Assembly: GCF_000010665.1 (NCBI RefSeq)
Contig: NC_012796.1
Span: 2,199,501-2,263,500 of the forward strand
Reading direction: 5' to 3'
Source: Solidesulfovibrio magneticus RS-1
GTDB lineage: Bacteria; Desulfobacterota; Desulfovibrionia; Desulfovibrionales; Desulfovibrionaceae
DNA: 64,000 nucleotides
Shown here piece after piece: positions 54,003 to 64,000 of this stretch. A model generated the notes under the pieces. The model was not told the DNA's origin, searched no databases, and saw only the letters and a program-made list of their open reading frames with translations. Numbering within the stretch: position 1 is the stretch's first letter; each line of letters begins with the position of its first letter. The translations under genes were made by a program, and so were the position numbers.

Positions 54003-55382
54003 TTAGGCCCCCGTGATCTTGCCCGGATTGAGGATGTTCTTGGGATCCATGGCGGCCTTTAAGCGCTTGGCGTACATGATGGAACCCTGGCCCACTTCCT
54101 TGACCATGTACTTGGACTTGGCCATGCCGATGCCGTGCTCGCCGGACAGCGTGCCGCCCAGGGACAGGGCCACGTCGAAGATCTCGTCGATGGCCGCTTC
54201 CACCCGGGTGAATTCGGCGTGGTCGCGCTTGTCGGTGAGGATGGTGGGATGCAGGTTGCCGTCGCCGGCGTGGCCGAAGGTGCCGATGGTCAGCTTGTAC
54301 TTCTCGGCGATCTTCTCCAGCGCCCCGACCATGGCCGGGATCTTGGAGCGCGGCACGGTGGCGTCCTCGAGCACCGTGGTCGGGCGCACCCGGGCCAGGG
54401 CCGACAGGGCGGCGCGGCGGGCTTCCCAGACCTTGTTGCGTTCGACGGCATCCTTGGCCACCTGGATGCGGGTGGCGCCGATGCGCTTGCAGATGGCCTC
54501 GACTTCGGCGGCTTCGTCCTCGACCTGGGCCGGATGGCCGTCCACTTCGATGAGCAGCAGGGCCTTGGCGTCGGTGGGCAGCCCGGCGTGGGCGAAGTCC
54601 TCGACGGTCTTGATGGTGAAGTCGTCCATGTACTCAAGGGTCGCCGGGACGATCTTGGCGGCGATGATGGCGGCCACGGTCTCCGAGGCTTTGCCCAGGT
54701 CGTCGAAGATGGCCATCATGGCCTTGCTGGCCTTGGGCGGCGGCACGAGCTTCAAGATGATCTCGTTGAAAACGCCCAGGGTGCCTTCGGAGCCGACCAT
54801 GAGGCCGTGGAGGTTCATGCCGGTGACGCACTTGACGGTGCGCGACCCGGTTTTGACCAGCTCGCCGTCCACGTCATAGAAGCTCATGCCCATGACGTAG
54901 TCCTTGGTGACGCCGTACTTGAGGCCGCGCAGCCCGCCGGCGTTCTCGGCCACGTTGCCGCCCATGGTGGACACGGCCTGGCTGCCCGGATCGGGCGGGT
55001 AAAAAAGGCCCCGCTTGGCCACCTCGGCGGCGAACTTGGCCGTGACCACGCCGGTCTGGACCACGGCGTACATGTCGGCTTCGTTGATCTCGATGATCTT
55101 GTTGAGCGCACCGGTCAGCACCACCACCCCGCCTTCGGAGGGGATGGTGCCGCCGCTTAAATTCGTTCCCGAGCCGCGCACGGTCAGCGGCAGCCCGAGC
55201 TCATTGCAGGTTTTAACCACCCGTCCCAGAGCCTCGGGCGTCTCCGGACGCACGGCCAGGGCCGGGAGCTGGGGGGGAAGGACCGCCGCGTCGTAGGCGT
55301 AATTGTGGCGGTCCACCTCGCTGGCCAGGACGTTGCCCGTGCCGACGATTTCCTCGAACTTCTGGGACAGGTGGTTGCTCAT
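54003..55382 (-). CDS. FAD-linked D-lactate (glycolate-type) dehydrogenase
   Basis: 459 residues, GlcD/Dld2 family. The PCMH FAD-binding domain has LTVRGSGTNLSGGTIPSEGG and STMGGNVAENAGGLRGLKYG. The C-terminal cap has TFGHAGDGNLHPTI and GTLSGEHGIGMAKSKYM. It oxidises D-lactate (or glycolate) to the 2-oxo acid. In this operon, D-lactate is the expected substrate and the product feeds the pyruvate oxidoreductase. It starts 21 nt after the end of por and is probably co-transcribed with it. Confidence 0.92.
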   Translation of the reverse strand: MSNHLSQKFEEIVGTGNVLASEVDRHNYAYDAAVLPPQLPALAVRPETPEALGRVVKTCNELGLPLTVRGSGTNLSGGTIPSEGGVVVLTGALNKIIEINEADMYAVVQTGVVTAKFAAEVAKRGLFYPPDPGSQAVSTMGGNVAENAGGLRGLKYGVTKDYVMGMSFYDVDGELVKTGSRTVKCVTGMNLHGLMVGSEGTLGVFNEIILKLVPPPKASKAMMAIFDDLGKASETVAAIIAAKIVPATLEYMDDFTIKTVEDFAHAGLPTDAKALLLIEVDGHPAQVEDEAAEVEAICKRIGATRIQVAKDAVERNKVWEARRAALSALARVRPTTVLEDATVPRSKIPAMVGALEKIAEKYKLTIGTFGHAGDGNLHPTILTDKRDHAEFTRVEAAIDEIFDVALSLGGTLSGEHGIGMAKSKYMVKEVGQGSIMYAKRLKAAMDPKNILNPGKITGA

Positions 55383-55403
55383 CGTTTTTCTCGCTTGGCT
55401 ACG

Positions 55404-59057
<3,654 letters not shown>

Positions 59058-59112
59058 TTAAAGGTTGTCGTTCGACCGAATGGGAGAAGGCCGGGTCGAC
59101 CCTGCCGCATTC

Positions 59113-59127
59113 GCAAGTCGTGTGCCA
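59113..59127 (-). promoter_or_regulatory. Sigma-54 (-24/-12) promoter of the lactate/pyruvate operon
   Basis: On the minus strand TGGCAC-N5-TTGC reads from 59127 down to 59113, a perfect match to the sigma-54 consensus with GG and GC at the proper spacing. Transcription should begin near 59100, about 55 nt before the por start. Confidence 0.88.
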
Positions 59128-59280
59128 TCACGGCAAAAAGCAAGAATTCCGATGAATTGCCGACAAGATACAACCGCTCCGGGTCCAGGCGGGTCGCCGC
59201 ATCCGGGAAATCGGATGGGGCTTCAGGGGCTAATAGCCTGAAATGTATGACTTCGTAAAGCGTTGCTCCAAAGGCGGTCA

Positions 59281-59327
59281 GTCTGGTTTTTCAGACACGA
59301 TGTTTGAGTCTGGTTTTTCAGACTCAA
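59281..59327. promoter_or_regulatory. Tandem inverted repeats, probable enhancer sites
   Basis: GTCTG-N6-CAGAC at 59281-59296 and TTGAGTCTG-N6-CAGACTCAA at 59304-59327 share the same GTTTTT centre. They lie about 155-215 bp upstream of the sigma-54 promoter, typical for the binding sites of an activator dimer of dimers. The adjacent regulator (59658-61097) is the likely ligand. Confidence 0.75.
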
Positions 59328-59458
59328 CGCCTCAGGCCGCGCCGCGCCGGGACAGGGGAGTTCAACCCCTTCCGTGCCACAGACAAGGGTTTTTGGCACG
59401 TAAAAAGGGCTGAAAATGACTTTGTTCCAAAAGTCCCAAGGAGGCGAGAAACTCTATT

Positions 59459-59475
59459 CAGACTTGTGTAGTCTG
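59459..59475. promoter_or_regulatory. Third inverted repeat upstream of por
   Basis: CAGACT (59459-59464) and AGTCTG (59470-59475) flank TGTGT. The half-sites are the same as in the tandem repeats but in the opposite order. It may be an auxiliary activator site. Confidence 0.5.
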
Positions 59476-59657
59476 GAAAAGGGGACTCGGCTGCGCCACG
59501 GCGAACAATGGCAAGACGTTACGCCCAGGCGACGGCAGACCGCCGGATGAACCGGACGTCCGGGCGCGAGCCGGGCGTTTGGCAGGGGACGGCAAGAAAT
59601 CGGATGACGGAATTCTGAAAACCGATTTTTGAGCAAAATTGTGCCCGATTTCTCAAG

Positions 59658-61097
59658 CTACTCCCCGGCCGCGTCCTGGTCGGGGACGGCCAGGACGTTT
59701 TTTTTGAGCAAGGCATAGAAGTGGGACCGCGACAGGCCGGATATTTCCACCATGGCGGCCACGTCGCGGCCGTGTTCGGCCAGCAGGCCTTCCAGATAGC
59801 GCCGCTCCATGGCTTCCTTGTATTCCTTGAGGGTGCGCCGGCCCACGGGCTCCACCGGCCGGCCAAACCCCGAGGCCAGGGGCGACACGGGCCTGTTGCA
59901 GGATTGCATCCCGCGCTCCAGGGTGGACTTGGTCACCTTGATGCGCACGTCCTGGGGCAGGTGCATGGAGTAGAGGGTTTTTTCCCGGCCCGAGGCCAAA
60001 AAGGCCCGCTCCACGACGTTTCGCAACTCGCGCACGTTGCCCGGCCAGTCGTAGGCTTCCAGGATGGCCATGAATTCGGCGTCGAAGCCTTTTTGGGGCA
60101 GGGCGTATTCGGCGGCCAGGGCGTCGGCGGCGGCCAGGGCCAGGGGTTTGATGTCTTCCACCCGGCAGCGCAGGGGCGGCAGGGCCAGTTCGATGGTCTT
60201 TAAGCGAAAGTAGAGGTCGCGTCGAAAGGTCCCGGCCTCGACCATGGCGGCCAGGTCGCGGTTGGTGGCGGCGATGAGGCGGAAATCGCTGCGCAGTTCC
60301 TCGATGCCCCCCACCGGCCGGAAGGTCTTTTCGTGGAGCACCCGCAGAAAGGTCTTTTGGAGAGACAGCGGCATCTCGCCCACTTCATCCAGAAACAGCG
60401 TCCCCCCGTCGGCCAGGCGCACCAACCCTACCCGGTCGGCGTCGGCTCCGGTGAAAGCGCCTTTCTTGTGGCCAAAAAGCGTGCTCTCGACCAGGGTTTC
60501 GGTGAGCGAAGCGCAGTCCACGGTGACGAAGGGCTTCTTGGCCCGGCCGCTGTTGGCGTGGATGAGGCGGGCGAAAAGCTCCTTGCCGGCCCCGGTCTCG
60601 CCAGTGACCAAAACGGCGGCGGAGGCGGCGGCGGCCCGGGCCACCTGGTCCAGACAGGGCTGCATGCGAGGGCTGGCGGCGATGCAGCCGGAAAGGCTCA
60701 AGGAAACCGGCGCGCCGTGGTCGCCCCGGCGCTCCTCGCGGTATTTGAGCGCCCGCTTGAGGGTCAGCATGATCTGCTTGATGGGCGAGGGCTTGACCAG
60801 ATAGTCCCACACGCCTTCCTGGATGGCCAGTTCCGCGCCGTCGGGGTCGCCCATGCCGGTGAGGATGATGACTTCCGGCGCGTCGGGCAGGCGCTTGATG
60901 GCCGGCAGGGCGGCCAGGCCGTTGCCGTCGGGCAGGCGGACGTCCAGAAAGACCACGTCGAAGCTCTCGCGGGCGAGCAGTTCCATGCCGGCCTCCAGGC
61001 CGCCGGCGGCTTCGCTGGTCAGGCGCATCTTGCGCGTGAGGCTTATAATGGTGTCGCGGACCTCGGGATCGTCGTCAATGATGCAAACGGATTTCAT
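59658..61097 (-). CDS. Sigma-54-dependent response regulator of the lactate/pyruvate operon
   Basis: 479 residues. The receiver domain has D52 (VVFLDVRLPDGNG). The AAA+ domain has Walker A GETGAGKE, an intact sigma-54 loop GAFTGA in GHKKGAFTGADADR, and LFLDEVGEMPLSLQ. The C-terminal helix-turn-helix is ATMVEISGLSRSHFYALLKK. It should bind the inverted repeats in front of por and switch on the sigma-54 promoter when phosphorylated. Location and family match LurR (DVU3023) of D. vulgaris. The start overlaps the kinase stop (ATGA). Confidence 0.9.
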   Translation of the reverse strand: MKSVCIIDDDPEVRDTIISLTRKMRLTSEAAGGLEAGMELLARESFDVVFLDVRLPDGNGLAALPAIKRLPDAPEVIILTGMGDPDGAELAIQEGVWDYLVKPSPIKQIMLTLKRALKYREERRGDHGAPVSLSLSGCIAASPRMQPCLDQVARAAAASAAVLVTGETGAGKELFARLIHANSGRAKKPFVTVDCASLTETLVESTLFGHKKGAFTGADADRVGLVRLADGGTLFLDEVGEMPLSLQKTFLRVLHEKTFRPVGGIEELRSDFRLIAATNRDLAAMVEAGTFRRDLYFRLKTIELALPPLRCRVEDIKPLALAAADALAAEYALPQKGFDAEFMAILEAYDWPGNVRELRNVVERAFLASGREKTLYSMHLPQDVRIKVTKSTLERGMQSCNRPVSPLASGFGRPVEPVGRRTLKEYKEAMERRYLEGLLAEHGRDVAAMVEISGLSRSHFYALLKKNVLAVPDQDAAGE

Positions 61098-64000
61098 GCG
61101 GCTATCGTCTGGGGTTTGGCGTCGAGCACCTCGCGGATGGCCGCCGAGATGATCGCCTGGTTGTAGGGCTTGAGCACGACCTTTTTGATGTTGCCGGCCA
61201 GTTCCCGGTCCTCGATGTCGCCCATGCGGCCCGAGACGAGGATGACGGGCAGGCGGGGGGCGATCTCGGCCACCTGTTTGGCCAGTTCCAGGCCGTTGGC
61301 GTCGGGCATGTCGTAATCGGTGATGACCACGTCGAAGGCGTCGGGAGCCTCGGCCAGGGCGGCCAGGGCCGGGGCCGCCCCGGGTTTGGCCGTGACCTCG
61401 TGGCCGAGTTGGGCCAGGACGCGCGGGATGGTCAGGAGCTGGTCCTCGTCATCCTCGACAAAAAGGATGCGGTCGCGGCCTCGGTTGGCGGCCGGACGCG
61501 GCGCGGCGGCCGGCGCGTCGCCCTCGTCGAGCAGCGGCAGGAAGATGTCAAAGACGGTGTGTTCGCCCGGGGCGCTCGTTACCCGCACGCCGCCTCGGTG
61601 GCTCTTGACGATGCCGCGCACCACGGCCAGCCCCAGGCCCGTGCCTTCGTTTTTCTGCTTGGTGGAGAAAAACGGATCAAAGATCTTGTCCACGATGTCG
61701 CCGGCAATGCCCGGGCCGGTGTCGGCCACGGTGATGCGGGCGCAACGTCCGGCCCGCGTTCCCACCTGCCCAGCCTGATCCTCGTCCAGGCTGTCCTCAG
61801 TCAGCCTCAGGGCCAGGACACCGCCAGTGGGACGCATGGCCTGGAAGGCGTTGGTGCACAGGTTCATGACGATCTGGTGGAGCTGGGTGGGGTCGGCCCG
61901 GCAGGCCACGGGCGCGTCAGGGGTTTCCACCACGATTTTGATGTTGCGCGGCAGCGAGGCCCGGATCAGCCCGGCCGCCTCGTTGACCACGTCGGCCACG
62001 TTGATGGGCGCGAACCCGGCCTGGGACGGGCGAGTGAAGGAGAGTATCTGCTTGACCAGCCGGCTGCCGCGCTCGCCGGCCTTGAGCACCCGGCGCAGGT
62101 CGTCTTCCATGGGATCGTCCGGGGCCATGTCCATGAGCGCCAGCTCGGTGGAATTGATGATGGAGGTGAGGATGTTGTTGAAGTCGTGGGCGATGCCGCC
62201 GGCCAGGGTGCCGATGGCTTCCATCTTTTGCGACTGGAGCAGCTGTCGCTCCAGGCTGACCTTCTGGGTCACGTCCTCGGCCGTGGACAAGACGCCGACC
62301 ACGGCCCCCTTGTCGTCGTGGAGCGGCACCTTCTTGATTTCCAGCAGCACGTCCAGGCCCCGGACGTTGCGGGCGGCCAGCTCCCCGGCGACGGGGCGGT
62401 TGTGGTGCATGACGTCGATGTCCGTGGCCCGCACGGCGTCCACGTCCTCGGGGCGAAGCGGCAAGGCGGCGTCGTCGCGGCCCATGAGGTCGGCCAGGCC
62501 GTCAAAGCCGAAGAAATCGATGAAGGCCCGGTTGGCCCCCATGTAGCGCAGGGCCTTGTCCTTCCAGGAAACGAGCTGGGGGATGTTGTCCAGGACCAAG
62601 CGCAGCATTTCCTGGGATTCGCGCAGGGCCCGCTCGGCCTCGTGGCGCTTGGTCACGTCCTCCACCACGCCCTCGACAAAGGCCAGATAGCCCTCCGGGT
62701 CGGCCACCAGCCGGATGGTCACGTTGGCCGTGACCTGGCGGGCGTCGGGCCGCACGAAACGGGTCTCGAACTGGGCCGTGGCGTCCTCGTCCACGGCCGA
62801 GTCAATCAGCGCCGTAAAGCGCTCCCGGCCGCCGAAAAGCACCTCCACCATGTCGCCCCGTCGGCGCAGCAAGGTATCGAGATCGTCGACGCCGAGCATG
62901 GACAGCATGGCCGGGTTGACGTCCACGGCCGCGCCGTCGGGGGTCATGCGGAAGATGCCCAGGGCCGAGTTTTCGAAGATGCCGCGGTATTTCTCCTCGG
63001 CCAGGCGCAGGCGCTCGGCGGCACGCTTGAGTTCCGAGACGTCGTAGAGCACGCCCACAAGCCCGGCGATCTGTCCCTTGGCGCTTTCGTAGACGGCCCG
63101 GTGCAGGATGACCGAGTGGGGCGTGCCGTCGGCGGCTTCGATGTCGGTTTCGGCCATGCGCACGCCGGGTTCGCGCAAAAGCCCGGCGTCTTCGGCGTCA
63201 AGGGCGCGCGACAGCGGCGAATCGGCCACTCCGGCGCAGGCGTCCACGGTCCGGGGATCGTCGCCCGCGCCGCAAAGCGCCCGGAAGGCCGGGTTGCAGC
63301 CACGGTATTGCCCGGACTCATCCTTATAATAGATAGGAATGGGGATGGTGTTGACCAGGGTTTCCAGGAACGACACCTGATCCTTGATTTTTTCCTCCAC
63401 CGAGCGGCGGCGCAGGATGTTGGTCACGAGCAGGACCATGACGTAGCACAGGATGAGCAGGCTGATGATGATGGTCCAGAAGACCGCGATGTTGATGTGG
63501 TAGAAGGGGTAAGGTTCGTTTATGAGCGTAAAGCCGGTAGGCAGTTTGTCCGTGGTGATGCCCAGGCGCAGCATCTCGCGGAAGTCGAAGATAAACGTGT
63601 CGTTGGTTTTTGAGACGATGGGCAGCTCGGCCACGGGCGTGCCGTGCAGGAGCCTGTCGGCCATCTCGGCGGCGATGCGGCCTTCCTCGAAACCGCTGTG
63701 CAGCCGCCCGCCGACGATGCCGTGGCCGAGCATGAACTGCCAGGCGCTGTAGATGGGCACGTCGGAATTGGCCCGGATGGCCGAGAGGACCTCGTTGACG
63801 GAATAGACGTCCTTCTCGGTGTCCTTGTAAAAAGGGATGAGAAAGATCATGGCCTCGTCGGACAGATCGCGGACCCGGCCGAGGATGCCGGTCAGCGTCA
63901 GGTTGTCCTCGTATTCGAAGGTGAGCCGGCCGGCGAAGTCCGGCTCCACGGCCCGCAGCTGGTTGCCGATGGCCACGCCCGTCACCGAGGTGTCGCCGAA
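61094..64000 (-). CDS. Hybrid sensor histidine kinase (5' end beyond the window)
   Basis: 968 residues visible; the frame stays open to the window edge, so the GTG at 63985 is not the start. The visible order is: part of an ABC substrate-binding-like periplasmic domain (FGDTSVTGVAIGNQLRAVEP onward, to about residue 150); a membrane helix (VFWTIIISLLILCYVMVLLV); three PAS domains; H box LAGGIAHDFNNILTSI; ATPase domain with MNLCTNAFQAMRPTGG, DTGPGIAGDIVDKI and GTGLGLAVVRGIVKSH; and a C-terminal receiver (FVEDDEDQLL, VVITDYDMPDANG). It is coupled to the regulator gene and most likely senses lactate, pyruvate or a related acid. Confidence 0.88.
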   Translation of the reverse strand, partial: FGDTSVTGVAIGNQLRAVEPDFAGRLTFEYEDNLTLTGILGRVRDLSDEAMIFLIPFYKDTEKDVYSVNEVLSAIRANSDVPIYSAWQFMLGHGIVGGRLHSGFEEGRIAAEMADRLLHGTPVAELPIVSKTNDTFIFDFREMLRLGITTDKLPTGFTLINEPYPFYHINIAVFWTIIISLLILCYVMVLLVTNILRRRSVEEKIKDQVSFLETLVNTIPIPIYYKDESGQYRGCNPAFRALCGAGDDPRTVDACAGVADSPLSRALDAEDAGLLREPGVRMAETDIEAADGTPHSVILHRAVYESAKGQIAGLVGVLYDVSELKRAAERLRLAEEKYRGIFENSALGIFRMTPDGAAVDVNPAMLSMLGVDDLDTLLRRRGDMVEVLFGGRERFTALIDSAVDEDATAQFETRFVRPDARQVTANVTIRLVADPEGYLAFVEGVVEDVTKRHEAERALRESQEMLRLVLDNIPQLVSWKDKALRYMGANRAFIDFFGFDGLADLMGRDDAALPLRPEDVDAVRATDIDVMHHNRPVAGELAARNVRGLDVLLEIKKVPLHDDKGAVVGVLSTAEDVTQKVSLERQLLQSQKMEAIGTLAGGIAHDFNNILTSIINSTELALMDMAPDDPMEDDLRRVLKAGERGSRLVKQILSFTRPSQAGFAPINVADVVNEAAGLIRASLPRNIKIVVETPDAPVACRADPTQLHQIVMNLCTNAFQAMRPTGGVLALRLTEDSLDEDQAGQVGTRAGRCARITVADTGPGIAGDIVDKIFDPFFSTKQKNEGTGLGLAVVRGIVKSHRGGVRVTSAPGEHTVFDIFLPLLDEGDAPAAAPRPAANRGRDRILFVEDDEDQLLTIPRVLAQLGHEVTAKPGAAPALAALAEAPDAFDVVITDYDMPDANGLELAKQVAEIAPRLPVILVSGRMGDIEDRELAGNIKKVVLKPYNQAIISAAIREVLDAKPQTIAA

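Noticed and set aside
59372-59401. Two TGGCACG motifs in both orientations as extra sigma-54 promoters
   Set aside because: Neither has a GC element at the right spacing for -12; only 59113-59127 fits the full consensus.

Overview
The window is a GC-rich bacterial chromosome segment that looks like a Desulfovibrio or Solidesulfovibrio type sulfate reducer (Desulfobacterota). This is an inference from gene content. The main evidence is the sigma-54-controlled lactate/pyruvate oxidation operon (pyruvate:ferredoxin oxidoreductase, FAD lactate dehydrogenase plus Fe-S partner, lactate permease, LutC- and LutB/A-like subunits) and the perR-rubrerythrin-rubredoxin-like oxygen-defence cluster. Both are arranged as in Desulfovibrio vulgaris.

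Layout. 1-288 is the tail of a sigma-54 activator. 559-5321 holds two mirror-image modules, each an XRE-cupin regulator plus an acyl-CoA ligase. 5346-6501 is an IS110-family insertion with a recognisable bridge-RNA region; it has split a host repeat. 6695-10990 holds a potassium channel and a nickel/metal operon (parvulin, HupE/UreJ, HupE-NicO fusion). 11093-17464 holds a Cys-rich protein, an acetate-type symporter operon, two DUF294-type nucleotidyltransferase-like proteins and a DEDDh exonuclease. 17550-18861 is perR-rbr-rdl. 18924-22126 (minus) is a PilZ/kinase-like protein with a MinD-type ATPase. 22566-25592 holds an AI-2E-type transporter, a rhomboid protease and a PH-domain membrane protein. 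25656-29150 is a histidine kinase, lipoprotein and sigma-54 regulator triad laid out like GlrK-QseG-GlrR. 29500-40053 is a five-gene uncharacterised membrane system: two FtsX-type permeases (one of 1658 residues with an M28-peptidase-like ectodomain that lacks zinc ligands), an ABC ATPase and two OPT-like proteins. 40213-44615 holds a chemoreceptor, rpoZ, dnaJ, a TPR protein and moaC. 44820-59045 (minus) is the lactate/pyruvate operon. 59658-64000 (minus) is its likely two-component regulator.

How the genes work together. In the operon at 44820-59045, lactate enters through the permease. It is oxidised to pyruvate by two different lactate dehydrogenases, and pyruvate is cleaved by the oxidoreductase to acetyl-CoA. 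Acetyl-CoA is then turned into acetate and ATP by a fused ADP-forming acetyl-CoA synthetase. That enzyme sits where D. vulgaris has Pta-AckA, and a stand-alone P-loop/DRTGG protein remains beside it. A perfect sigma-54 -24/-12 site and inverted repeats upstream of por fit control by the adjacent regulator.

The best candidates for something not yet described are: the ABC/FtsX/pseudo-M28/OPT cluster; a duplicated ~109-bp element predicted to fold as a three-way junction; the histidine-less PilZ/kinase-MinD pair; and the IS110 bridge RNA, whose guides can be matched to the interrupted host repeat. No CRISPR array, tRNA or rRNA was recognised.
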